This document shows, piece by piece, positions 54,804 to 62,477 of a stretch of DNA of 64,000 nt. The translations under genes and the position numbers were made by a program. This stretch comes from an uncultured Oscillospiraceae bacterium (GTDB lineage: Bacteria; Bacillota; Clostridia; Oscillospirales; Oscillospiraceae). Within the stretch, counting starts at the first letter, position 1, and every line of letters starts with the position of its first letter. The stretch is taken from assembly GCA_947626495.1 (NCBI GenBank), contig CANQSJ010000002.1, positions 82,111 to 146,110 of the forward strand. Direction: 5' to 3'. The notes beneath the pieces were generated by a model. The model saw only the letters and a list, made by a program, of their open reading frames with translations, searched no databases and was not told the origin of the DNA.

Positions 54804-56726
54804 TTAAGACTTTATTAAGTTGTCCATCTGCCAATTTTCGCCGGTTCGTATAGGGAAGAGACTTTTGCGGATAATAAATCCTGCGAGACAAAAGAATGAC
54901 AGGAGGATAAAGATGAAAGCAACTGGGATCGTGCGGCGCATCGACGACCTGGGACGGGTCGTCATCCCCAAGGAGATCCGCCGCACCATGCGCATCCGCG
55001 AGGGTGACCCGACACTGATAATATTGACACCGCAGACCTTGTCCGCATGTCCTTTGGACGATTGGACGACCTGGGTCTGTAAGCTGTCCGCGGTGCCGGA
55101 CTTAAAATTTGCGGCGTCCTCCCCCGGGAGCATCCCTGTGCGCAGAATGCTGTCCACGTCTGCCTTCAGCTCCACGTCGATGTGGTCCTCGTAAACGGTG
55201 ATACGCTCCACGATGAGGGCCAGGTCGTTTTTGTCCAGCTTGGGCTTGTGGAGGATGTCATCGAAGATGTCCATGGCCGTCTTCGCCGCCCGGTTCACCC
55301 GGATGATGGTGTTGCGCCGGTCCGCGCTCATCTCGATCTGTGTCGTGATGGCCTCGATGCGGCGGAGCAGGTCCGTCTCCATCCCGTCGTAGGTCTCCTC
55401 CAGCAACGCCTCGTTCTCCGGGTGCTTCATGATGTCCCGTATCCGCTGGCGCTTGGTGGCCTTCAGCTCCTCCTGGAGCTGTTCCCGGACCTTCTCCAGA
55501 TTCTCCATGGCCGTCTCCACCTGGTCAACGTCATGCTCCTCGTTCTTCAGGTCCGCGTTCAGCCGGGCCAGCATGGCGTCGCAGCTGTCCATCACTTTCC
55601 GGATGTAGATCTTCAGCACTTCGTCCAGCTTATCTCCCCGGATGTGGTGGCTGGTGCAGCCCTTCAGGCCCCGGCGGTGATAGAGCCCGCAGCGGTAGGC
55701 CTCCTTGAGCTTGGGATTGCTCATGGCGAACATGGGGCTGCCGCAGTCCCCGCAGAAGAGGAAACCGGAGTACATATTGTCGTACTTCTTATTGCCCCGG
55801 TAGCAGTTGGTGGAGCGGCGCTGCCGGGCTTCCCGGGCCGCGGCGAAGGTGCGGTAGTCGATGATCGCCTGGTGGTGGTTTTCAAAGACCAGCTGTGCCG
55901 TCTCGTCCTGGCGCATGTCCCGGCCGTTGATGAAGCGGCGGGTGAACTTGCCCTGCCGCAGGGTGCCGATGTAGAAGTCGTTGTCCAGGATGGTCTGGAT
56001 AGTGATGATGCTCCACTCAGGCTTCACCTCCCGGCGGTACTCGGCCCCCTCCGCCTCCTTGCGCTCCCGCTCCGCCATCCGGGGCGTGGGTATGTGCTGG
56101 TCGGTGAGATAATTCGCGATCTTCTTGTAGCCCCAGCCGTCCAGGTAGAGCTGGAAGATCTGCCGGACCACATCCGCCTCCACCGGCACCACCTCGAAGC
56201 CTTTGCCCTTGACGATGTACCCATAGGGTGCGGCGCAGATCCATTCCCCCTCCTGCTGCCGGCGGGTGATGACCGACCGGACCTTCCGGGAGGAGTCCGT
56301 CACCGGCATCTCATTGAGGAAGAACCGCAGGATGATGTTCTCCCACTGGTCCGACTGGGGGAAGTCGATGTTGTCGTCGATGGCGATGATCCGCGCCCCC
56401 GCGTCCCGCAGGTCCTCCAGCTCCACCAGCCCCCGGCTGGTCCGCCGGGAAAACCGGGAGAAGTCCTTGACCACCAGGATGTCGTATTGGTGGCTGAGCA
56501 GCTTGGGCCGCATGGCCTGGTAGCCCTCCCGTTGGGTGAAGGTGTACCCGGACCGGTCCCGGTCCTCATACATGGTGAGGGTGCTGCCCGTGAACTTGCG
56601 TTTGACAAAGTCCTCGATGATGGACTTCTGGTTTTCGATGGACACGTTCTCCCGTCCCATGTCCTCATCCACCGATATCCGGCAGTACCCGGCAATGTCA
56701 TAGTGTTCTATCAATGTTATCACCAA
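54804..56726 (-). CDS. Large serine recombinase (integrase) of the element
   Basis: A 640-codon frame. The resolvase domain starts IAGYCRISVD (catalytic Ser in RIS), with VVKDFSRFSRR. A recombinase domain follows (YGYIVKGKGFEVVPVEADVV), then a zinc ribbon (CGDCGSPMF ... CGLYHRRGLKGC), a coiled coil and a C-terminal segment (LIVERITVYEDHIDVELK). About the last 68 codons (below 55011) are antisense to the host spoVT gene and promoter, so this C-terminus is created by integration and would differ in the excised circle. Starts are TTG 56726 or GTG 56723, with AAAGGA upstream. It should catalyse integration and, with a directionality factor, excision. Confidence 0.92.
   Translation of the reverse strand: MVITLIEHYDIAGYCRISVDEDMGRENVSIENQKSIIEDFVKRKFTGSTLTMYEDRDRSGYTFTQREGYQAMRPKLLSHQYDILVVKDFSRFSRRTSRGLVELEDLRDAGARIIAIDDNIDFPQSDQWENIILRFFLNEMPVTDSSRKVRSVITRRQQEGEWICAAPYGYIVKGKGFEVVPVEADVVRQIFQLYLDGWGYKKIANYLTDQHIPTPRMAERERKEAEGAEYRREVKPEWSIITIQTILDNDFYIGTLRQGKFTRRFINGRDMRQDETAQLVFENHHQAIIDYRTFAAAREARQRRSTNCYRGNKKYDNMYSGFLFCGDCGSPMFAMSNPKLKEAYRCGLYHRRGLKGCTSHHIRGDKLDEVLKIYIRKVMDSCDAMLARLNADLKNEEHDVDQVETAMENLEKVREQLQEELKATKRQRIRDIMKHPENEALLEETYDGMETDLLRRIEAITTQIEMSADRRNTIIRVNRAAKTAMDIFDDILHKPKLDKNDLALIVERITVYEDHIDVELKADVDSILRTGMLPGEDAANFKSGTADSLQTQVVQSSKGHADKVCGVNIISVGSPSRMRMVRRISLGMTTRPRSSMRRTIPVAFIFILLSFFCLAGFIIRKSLFPIRTGENWQMDNLIKS
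54848..54876 (+). promoter_or_regulatory. Sigma-G-like promoter of the split spoVT gene
   Basis: GTATA (54848) fits the GHATR -35 and GATAATA (54870) fits the CATNNTA -10 of forespore sigma factors except for the first base; spacing 17. It supports a forespore gene, but the consensus is short and the call tentative. Confidence 0.5.
54913..55011 (+). pseudogene. spoVT: SpoVT/AbrB-family gene, 5' part, split by the mobile element
   Basis: ATG 54913 follows AGGAGG. The first 33 residues (MKATGIVRRIDDLGRVVIP, then KEIRRTMRIREGDP) are the DNA-binding AbrB fold of SpoVT, almost exactly as in intact homologs. After codon 33 the expected LEIF continuation is replaced by unrelated sequence that belongs to the antisense of the recombinase gene; the open frame dribbles on to 55194. 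SpoVT controls forespore genes in Bacillus. The 3' part should lie at the far end of the element, outside this window. Other AbrB paralogs of near-identical N-terminus cannot be excluded. Confidence 0.85.
54998..55018. other. Element-chromosome junction (attL/attR)
   Basis: Homology to SpoVT genes ends at about 55011, within GGGTGACCCG; GGGT-G-ACCC is an imperfect palindrome centred at 55007. This is the likely crossover core for the serine recombinase; the exact dinucleotide needs the other end. Confidence 0.6.
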
Positions 56727-56842
56727 CTTCTATCCTTTAATTTTTCTGTAATTGTATCACACCCTCTGCCCTCATGCAAGTGTATGGATGGATTAAAGTG
56801 GAGAAAAAACGGGAGGACGAATCTCATCGTCCTCCCACTTGG

Positions 56843-57190
56843 TCACTTGTGCTCAATATCCTGCCCCTTGTGCGGATTGGAAAGATATTCCTTCGCGCAC
56901 TCTGTCCATTCTTTGCTGTCCACGTTCAAAAAGGCATTTTCAAGCTCGTCTCTCCCCAGCGAATCGATATAGTTCCGTGCAATGCCATAGCTTTCTTCTA
57001 TCTTGATCGTTTCCGGTACTGCCTGGCAAAAGCGCTCATAGGCAGACGGTTCGGCTGAGCCAATATCGGCAAATGCAAAGGGATTCATCTCACTGAGGAA
57101 ATTACCGAGCTCTTCGTCCTTCGTTTCATCCCACTCTGCGTCCAGAACATAGAATATCATACAAAACAACTCGAACCGATTCATTGTCAT
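56843..57190 (-). CDS. Hypothetical acidic protein of the element (115 residues)
   Basis: A very acidic, soluble protein (MTMNRFELFCMIFYVLDAEW, later DETKDEELGNFLSEMNPFAF). It begins at 57190 or, better spaced from AAGGAG, at the ATG 57184. It lies between the recombinase and the small gene upstream, and is more AT-rich than the mobilization genes. No family recognised; a recombination directionality factor would normally be small and basic, so that role is unlikely. Confidence 0.65.
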   Translation of the reverse strand: MTMNRFELFCMIFYVLDAEWDETKDEELGNFLSEMNPFAFADIGSAEPSAYERFCQAVPETIKIEESYGIARNYIDSLGRDELENAFLNVDSKEWTECAKEYLSNPHKGQDIEHK

Positions 57191-57297
57191 CTTCTCCTTC
57201 TTCTCCGTGATGACTATAAGAACATCATATAGAACCAGCCCCAAATAATCAAGAGAATATGTAAGACCGGGCAGGGGTATCCTGCCCGGTCCTTGGT

Positions 57298-57504
57298 TCA
57301 GCCCCGGTTGTGCCGCAGAAGGGCAAGGGTGCTGTCGTACAGCGGCTCCTGCCCGGAGCGGAATACCACCGGGGTCAGCTTTTGCCTGACCAGCGATTGG
57401 ATGATGCCGGGAAGCTCGGCCATGCACTGATCGTTTGATTGATCCTCTCTTGTCAGCCAGATCGCCGCGATGTTATTTGCGGGACCGGTCTGAACGATCT
57501 CCAT
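57298..57504 (-). CDS. Hypothetical small protein of the element (68 residues)
   Basis: Starts MEIVQTGPANNIAAIWLTRE with a strong RBS (AAAGGGGGG). It ends VVFRSGQEPLYDSTLALLRHNRG, has a compact alpha/beta look and no Cys or membrane helix. It sits 96 bases downstream of the parB-like gene in the same direction and is probably part of that operon. Function unknown. Confidence 0.65.
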   Translation of the reverse strand: MEIVQTGPANNIAAIWLTREDQSNDQCMAELPGIIQSLVRQKLTPVVFRSGQEPLYDSTLALLRHNRG

Positions 57505-57600
57505 GGACAGCCCCCCTTTCTTGCTTACGGTCCGTCACCGGGATTATGGCCCGCGAGGGCGGGCGATATACCGGATATGCCATGTTCGCGCCTCCGGGAT

Positions 57601-58527
57601 TCAGCGGGCGTCCCTGTCCCGCTGACGGCGGAGATACTTGGCGTAATACTCGCAGGCCTTGACGATGAACTCCTCCCGGTGCTTGGCGTCGTAGTCCTCC
57701 GGCACCGCGCCCCGGAGCCGCTCCCAGGGCACGCGCACCGCCTCCCGCTGGTTGGGCTTTTCCCGGGCCATCATCTCCGCGGCCAGCTCCCGCGTCAGCC
57801 GCCCCGCCTGGCTTTCCTCTTTCAGGTGGTACGCCTGCCCCACGGAGGGGGTGCAGGCGTTGGCCTCCACCTCTTCCAGCACCCAGCTCTGCTCCTCCGG
57901 CTTCAGATAGGACAGGCTCACCGCGGGCGTGAACGCGATCCGCCCCTGGTCCACCATGTCCAGCAGTTCCGGGAGGAGATAGGTCAGGCGGATGAAGCGC
58001 TGGATTTGTCGGCTGCTATCATCCCCGTTTTCTGCCATTTGGTCCCGTGACCACTTCTGGCCAACTCGGCCAGAAGTTTGTCCCTGATGATTCAAAGCCT
58101 CTAATTTCATTTTGTAAGCAAACGCTTTTTCGCTGGGGAGGATGTGCTCACGCTGGAGATTGGCGTCCACCATGGCGATCACCGCTTCGTCGTCGGTCAT
58201 CTCCCGGACGATCACGGGCATGGTCTCCATGCCCAGGCGCCGGCATGCTTCCAGCCGCCGGTGGCCGGAGACCAGCTCATAGCCTCCCTCCTCCAGCGGC
58301 CGTGCAAGGCCCGGCGTGATGGAGCCGAACCGGCGGATGCTCTCCGTCAGCCGGTCCATCTCCTCCCCTTCCAGGTTCTTGAACGGGTGGTCTTTGAATG
58401 GGCGCAGTTCCTCCAATGGAATGATCCGCACCCGCTCCAGCTGCCGGTCGTCCCGCTCCTCCTGGGTCGTAAACAGATCGTCCAGCGGTGTCAGCATGCT
58501 TGCCACCGATTTTTGTTGTCTGCTCAT
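57601..58527 (-). CDS. ParB/Spo0J-family protein
   Basis: A 308-residue protein: IPLEELRPFKDHPFKN and GGYELVSGHRRLEACRRLGM are the ParB N-terminal (CTP-binding) box motifs, DANLQREHILPSEKAFAYKM continues the HTH region. Found alone (no ParA) on many Clostridial mobile elements, where it may aid stability or regulate mobilization genes. It overlaps the relaxase stop by four bases (ATGA). Confidence 0.92.
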   Translation of the reverse strand: MSRQQKSVASMLTPLDDLFTTQEERDDRQLERVRIIPLEELRPFKDHPFKNLEGEEMDRLTESIRRFGSITPGLARPLEEGGYELVSGHRRLEACRRLGMETMPVIVREMTDDEAVIAMVDANLQREHILPSEKAFAYKMKLEALNHQGQTSGRVGQKWSRDQMAENGDDSSRQIQRFIRLTYLLPELLDMVDQGRIAFTPAVSLSYLKPEEQSWVLEEVEANACTPSVGQAYHLKEESQAGRLTRELAAEMMAREKPNQREAVRVPWERLRGAVPEDYDAKHREEFIVKACEYYAKYLRRQRDRDAR

Positions 58528-59921
58528 CGTACAGCCTCCCTTCTCCTGTTGCTGTTCCTGTCGTTTCGTTCCTGTCCGGGCGTCCGCCCGTGGCGCATGT
58601 CCCGCTCCACATGGAGCTGCCGTTTCATTTCCCCGCTCGCCGCCAGGATGTCCCGGGCCGTCCGGTTCTGATCGCGCAGCACCTTGATCTGGGTGGTCAG
58701 TGTGTCCCGCCTGGCCGTCAGGGCCTTCCTCTCCTCCGGGTCCGAACAGCGCCGCAGCCGATTGCGTACCTTCTCCCGCTGGGCGGTGAGCCCGGCCACC
58801 TTTTCCTCCGTCACCTGGATGAACGCTTCCACGTCCGGCACGGTCTGCAACCCGTATTGGGCCAGGACCTGGATGCGCTTGGCGTATACGTCCAGCTTCC
58901 GGCAGGCCTCCCGCATCTCCGGGCTCAACGGCTGCTGCTTTGGCTTGTGCCGGTCAAACACCCCCAGCAGATAACAGTAGTGATAGCAGAGCGCCATGAA
59001 GCCCGTGACCTTCTTGGCCTTTTTGAAACTGCCGCGCATCCTCCTAGGTTGGGCCGGTATAGTTATCACCTTCCGCTGGGCCGGCTGGTATCTCTCCTGC
59101 TGACGGTGCCGCACCTTCCCGCCCACATCGGCCCACACCCGCTCCATTACTTGGGGAAAATCGTAACCTTCCCCCAGCCGGAACATCCGGGTGCTGCGGT
59201 CGCTGCCGATCGGTCGGATGGCGGCATACTTCCGGTTGGGGCCCGCCTGCACGATATACCCCAGGCGCTTCATCTCGTCCATGAACTCCTGTCGGCTGAT
59301 ACTTACGGCAGCGGCTTCGTCGATGGCCTCCCGCATGAGGTCGTACCGGGTGGGCAGGCCCTCCTTCTCGGCCAGATAGATGTTCCGAGGCGTTCGGCTC
59401 TGGGGCTTTTCGATGACCGTGAGACAATGCTCGGCGCAGAGCTTGTCCGACAATTCCCGGAATCGGTAATAGGCCCGCTTGTTGCAGTCGAACTTCCTTC
59501 CGTCCCAGAGGCCCACGGAGTTGACGACGAAATGGTTGTGGTAGGTGCCGGTGTTGAAGTGGGTGGCCACCAGCACCTGATAGCCGTCGCCCCACATCTG
59601 CCGGGCCAACTCCACCCCCAGCCGGTGGCACAGCTCCGGCGTGATCTCGCCGGTTTTGAAGCTCTGGTAGGCGTGGTAGGCCACGTTGCCGCCGGTCTTG
59701 CCGAAGCGGACCTGCACCGCCGCCATCTCCTCATAGGCGGTGGCGGCCTCGCAGTTCACGCCGGTGACGAACACGGCCGACTCCTCCCGGACCTTCTCCC
59801 CTTTGGCGGCGTAGTGGAGCACCGCCTTCAGGTTTTTCAGCTCCGTCTTTTCCGGGTCTCTTGCGTAGTCCAGCACCCGGACCAGCTTATCCTTCACCGG
59901 CCATATCTTCGTCACGCCCAC
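58524..59921 (-). CDS. Relaxase/mobilization nuclease (MobA/VirD2 type)
   Basis: A 465-residue protein. The N-terminus holds a possible catalytic Tyr (VLDYARDPEK) and the metal-binding histidine triad region (VLVATHFNTGTYHNHFVVNSV). The rest is basic and helical (REKVRNRLRRC, LTTQIKVLRDQNRT). It would nick oriT and lead the strand into a recipient. It overlaps MobC upstream by 35 bases and ParB downstream by 4, so the three are coupled. Confidence 0.93.
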   Translation of the reverse strand: MGVTKIWPVKDKLVRVLDYARDPEKTELKNLKAVLHYAAKGEKVREESAVFVTGVNCEAATAYEEMAAVQVRFGKTGGNVAYHAYQSFKTGEITPELCHRLGVELARQMWGDGYQVLVATHFNTGTYHNHFVVNSVGLWDGRKFDCNKRAYYRFRELSDKLCAEHCLTVIEKPQSRTPRNIYLAEKEGLPTRYDLMREAIDEAAAVSISRQEFMDEMKRLGYIVQAGPNRKYAAIRPIGSDRSTRMFRLGEGYDFPQVMERVWADVGGKVRHRQQERYQPAQRKVITIPAQPRRMRGSFKKAKKVTGFMALCYHYCYLLGVFDRHKPKQQPLSPEMREACRKLDVYAKRIQVLAQYGLQTVPDVEAFIQVTEEKVAGLTAQREKVRNRLRRCSDPEERKALTARRDTLTTQIKVLRDQNRTARDILAASGEMKRQLHVERDMRHGRTPGQERNDRNSNRRREAVR

Positions 59922-60213
59922 GGTCGTCGCTCCCCTCTCCCCGGCAGAGCTCCAGTATCCGGCTCTCGATGGTCCGCATGGCTACATCGATCTGGATAGG
60001 CGCCAGGGTCTTCGCGTTCCGGCGGACGTTCTCCGCGGCGTTGTATATGCCGCGAAGCGCCTCCGGGCCCAGCGGCTTCACCTGGTGCCCCATGGCCAGC
60101 TCCCGCAGGTATGCGGACAGGCCCAGCCCGCAAAGTCTGGCGCTGCGCTCCATCTTCCGCTTTTCTGTCTCCGTCACCCGGATATTGACGGCAGCGGTCC
60201 GTTTTCTAGGCAT
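59887..60213 (-). CDS. Relaxosome accessory protein MobC
   Basis: A 108-residue protein started at ATG 60213 (GGAGG upstream). MPRKRTAAVNIRVTETEKRK is a ribbon-helix-helix start, followed by the MobC helix pattern (YLRELAMGHQVKPLGPE; IYNAAENVRRNAKTLAPIQID). It binds near oriT and helps the relaxase. First clear gene of the mobilization operon. Confidence 0.9.
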   Translation of the reverse strand: MPRKRTAAVNIRVTETEKRKMERSARLCGLGLSAYLRELAMGHQVKPLGPEALRGIYNAAENVRRNAKTLAPIQIDVAMRTIESRILELCRGEGSDDRGRDEDMAGEG

Positions 60214-60394
60214 GGCGCCCTCCTCTCCTGCCGGGGTCCCAGGGGCGGCGCCCCTGCCGGCCGCAGGCCTCCGGGTTTGTGGCAACACAAACCCTATGCT
60301 CGTTACACCTGCGTACGGTGTAGCCCCGTAGTGCCACAGGTCGCACCTTCCTGCGGCTGCCCATCGGCTGTCTCGATCTGGTTTTCCCTCTCAT
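60206..60394 (-). CDS. Possible Arg-rich small protein (62 residues)
   Basis: ATG 60394 with GGAGG seven bases upstream opens a 62-residue frame with about one third Arg/Lys/Gly. It runs through the presumed oriT and overlaps the mobC start by eight bases. It could be a leader peptide coupling translation to mobC, or chance. Confidence 0.3.
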   Translation of the reverse strand: MRGKTRSRQPMGSRRKVRPVALRGYTVRRCNEHRVCVATNPEACGRQGRRPWDPGRRGGRHA

Positions 60395-60450
60395 TGGATG
60401 TCCTCCTTCCGAATTATTTGCTAAACGATTTCGTTTAGCTTCGTTAAGTA
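60214..60450. other. Probable origin of transfer and control region
   Basis: Between mobC and the divergent repressor gene: an inverted repeat TACACC-7-GGTGTA (60304-60322) of the kind seen next to nic sites, and a perfect palindrome CTAAACGA-TT-TCGTTTAG (60421-60438). Position beside mobC/relaxase is the main reason for the oriT call. Confidence 0.55.
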
Positions 60451-60505
60451 TACTAAACATTTTCGCTTGTGTCAAGGCTGCACCCAGGAAAAAGTTAAAC
60501 AAAAA

Positions 60506-60548
60506 AGTTCATGTCACCTTGACATGAACTAAACATATTTGCTATAAT
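60506..60548 (+). promoter_or_regulatory. Promoter and operator of the XRE repressor
   Basis: TTGACA (60519) and TATAAT (60543) with 18-base spacing. A perfect inverted repeat AGTTCATGTCA-3-TGACATGAACT (60506-60530) covers the -35, a likely autorepression site. Confidence 0.8.
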
Positions 60549-60580
60549 CCGGGCAGATAATGCAAAAGGAGCGATCATAT

Positions 60581-61114
60581 ATGGCTATCGGCGAGAGGAT
60601 ACATTACTTCCGCGTCAAGCGCGGGATCACCCAAAAACAGCTGGGCCTGGGGCTCGGTTTTCCGGAGCGGTCTGCCGACGTGCGCGTAGCGCAATACGAG
60701 TCCGGCACCCGTACACCGAAAGCGGATCTGATGGCCGCCCTGGCCTACGGCTTGGATGTGGCGCCGGAAGCTTTAAATGTGCCGGACATCGACAGCCTTA
60801 TCGGCCTGATGCACACGCTGTTCACGCTGGAGGACGTCTACGGTCTTACCGTAGAGGAGGCGGACGGAGAGGTGTGTCTGCGCTTCGGCAGGGACCCGGA
60901 CAACAAAACGCCCGCGGATCTCCTGACCGCCGTGAGGGAGTGGCGGCGCCAGGCGGCCAGGCTGGAGGCCGGCGAGATCACCCGGGAGGAGTACGACCGC
61001 TGGCGGCACTACTTCCCCAAGTTCGACACCTCCCAGCACTGGGTACACGTCCCCTCCCCGCGGTTGAGCGCCGCCCTGACCGCGGCATTCCTCGACCGCC
61101 TGAAAGACAAATAA
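60581..61114 (+). CDS. XRE-family repressor of the element
   Basis: A 177-residue protein: helix-turn-helix at the start (GERIHYFRVKRGITQKQLGLGLGF ... VAQYESGTRTPK), then an effector half (ALAYGLDVAPEALNVPDID, LTAVREWRRQAARLEAGEITREEYDRWR). Start ATG 60581 is nine bases from AAAAGGAG; an earlier ATG at 60560 precedes the RBS. It probably controls the divergent mobilization operon and itself. Confidence 0.9.
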   Translation: MAIGERIHYFRVKRGITQKQLGLGLGFPERSADVRVAQYESGTRTPKADLMAALAYGLDVAPEALNVPDIDSLIGLMHTLFTLEDVYGLTVEEADGEVCLRFGRDPDNKTPADLLTAVREWRRQAARLEAGEITREEYDRWRHYFPKFDTSQHWVHVPSPRLSAALTAAFLDRLKDK

Positions 61115-61120
61115 AGAAGC

Positions 61121-61155
61121 GCCATCCGATCAAAAAGATCGGATGGCTGTTCTCT
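61121..61155 (+). terminator. Terminator of the XRE repressor gene
   Basis: Eleven-base-pair stem (61121-61131 with 61137-61147), loop AAAAA, then TGTTCT. Confidence 0.8.
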
Positions 61156-61222
61156 GTAGTACCGAAGCAGAATAGCCCCCCATCGCAAGCCATAAGTCAA
61201 AATAAGTCACACACAAAACTCT

Positions 61223-61250
61223 TTGAGAGAAGTTGCATATGTGTTATAAT
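61223..61250 (+). promoter_or_regulatory. Promoter of the cargo operon
   Basis: TTGAGA (61223), 16-base spacer, TATAAT (61245). A direct repeat of AAGTCA lies just upstream (61195-61209). Confidence 0.7.
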
Positions 61251-61312
61251 CTTGTTGCAAACACTCAGAGGAAATCGACGTCCCTATTACAGAGATTACG
61301 GAGATAAGAGAA

Positions 61313-62404
61313 ATGGACGACGCGGGATATCATAATTACAATAAGGTGGAACAGGGTGACAGTACGTCTCTTGCGTATTCAAGGATATACGAAAGCGATC
61401 CATTTGAAGAGGCAGAAATAATTATAGATGATTTGAGAGCCGTTATTGATCTTGAAGAAAAGCCTATCTTTCTAGAAGGCGCTGCGAAGCGCCTGTGTTC
61501 CCTCGGAGTAAAGTGTACCGCTGATGATACGGACATAATCTCGTCCGAAATCAAGCAACGCTATAAAAACCGTATTGGCGAGGATTGTCCAAGAACGATT
61601 TTGAATTGGGCAAAGGGCCAAAGAACCAGCGTAAAGAATCGAAAAAACAATTACGATCTATGTTATGCCCTTGAAATGGACATCCCAGAAACAGCAGATT
61701 TCTTTATAAAACACTTCCTTTCAATCCCGTTTAACTATAAGGATAGCACAGACGCAATCTTTTTCTATTGTTTTATGCGCAATCGTCCCTATTCTACAAT
61801 TAAGAAAATGCTGGAGCGTGCAGAAACATTTCACTCAACTGAGGACACAGCGGTCCATACCACGGAAATTGCAAAGCAAATATGTGATATATATGACGAT
61901 GAAGAATTCATGCAGTATTTATCTGAACATTGTTATAATAAAGAGCAGCAATTCCAGCGAGCAAGAAATGAGATTATCAACCTGATCCACAAACAAAATG
62001 TTAAGAAAAAATCAGAACTTCATTTCCAAGTAATGGGTTTTTACTACTACAACAATCACGAACATGTTTTTCCAAAAGGTAATTTGCTACCTAGGACATT
62101 TACTGAGTCACTGCCAACAGACAGAACATTCTTAGATATCACAGATGGAAAAAAGCCAGAGACATATGAAACTTTAAGAAAGGCGCTGATTATTCTCCTT
62201 TTCTACGATTTTTATAGTCATACCGATCAATATGATTATGATTTCTATGAAGAAGCAAATCAACGACTTCTTGATTGCGGGTTTGTTCCGTTATATGTAA
62301 AGAACCTATTTGATGCTGTGATTTTGTTTTGTAACCACAGTAAATATCCACTAGATACATTCCAAAGTATCAACGATTTACGTTATCAAGAGCCTGAAGA
62401 ATAA
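61313..62404 (+). CDS. Unknown cytosolic protein, partner of the kinase-NB-ARC gene
   Basis: A 363-residue, AT-rich gene. No signal or membrane helix. Residues about 88-145 (PRTILNWAKGQRTSVKNRK, then NNYDLCYALEMDIPETADFF) look like a divergent helix-turn-helix followed by a helical repeat; the remainder is helical with many aromatic residues. It lies 73 bases upstream of the kinase gene in the same direction and has the same base composition, so the two are probably one cargo unit. No family recognised; it could be a regulator or an effector. Confidence 0.75.
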   Translation: MDDAGYHNYNKVEQGDSTSLAYSRIYESDPFEEAEIIIDDLRAVIDLEEKPIFLEGAAKRLCSLGVKCTADDTDIISSEIKQRYKNRIGEDCPRTILNWAKGQRTSVKNRKNNYDLCYALEMDIPETADFFIKHFLSIPFNYKDSTDAIFFYCFMRNRPYSTIKKMLERAETFHSTEDTAVHTTEIAKQICDIYDDEEFMQYLSEHCYNKEQQFQRARNEIINLIHKQNVKKKSELHFQVMGFYYYNNHEHVFPKGNLLPRTFTESLPTDRTFLDITDGKKPETYETLRKALIILLFYDFYSHTDQYDYDFYEEANQRLLDCGFVPLYVKNLFDAVILFCNHSKYPLDTFQSINDLRYQEPEE

Positions 62405-62477
62405 TAGCTGGAAACGATTTTTATTTTGTTGGCCATCCTAGGTGTATACTACTATTACTTGGGAAGGAGGTAGCGTT

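Noticed and set aside
55012..55194. Continuation of the spoVT frame past codon 33 as a real protein tail
   Set aside because: The residues (TLIILTPQTLSACPLDDW and onward) have no relation to SpoVT and are antisense to the recombinase gene.
60874..61335. 153-codon plus-strand frame overlapping the XRE repressor
   Set aside because: Out-of-frame shadow of the repressor gene that crosses its terminator.
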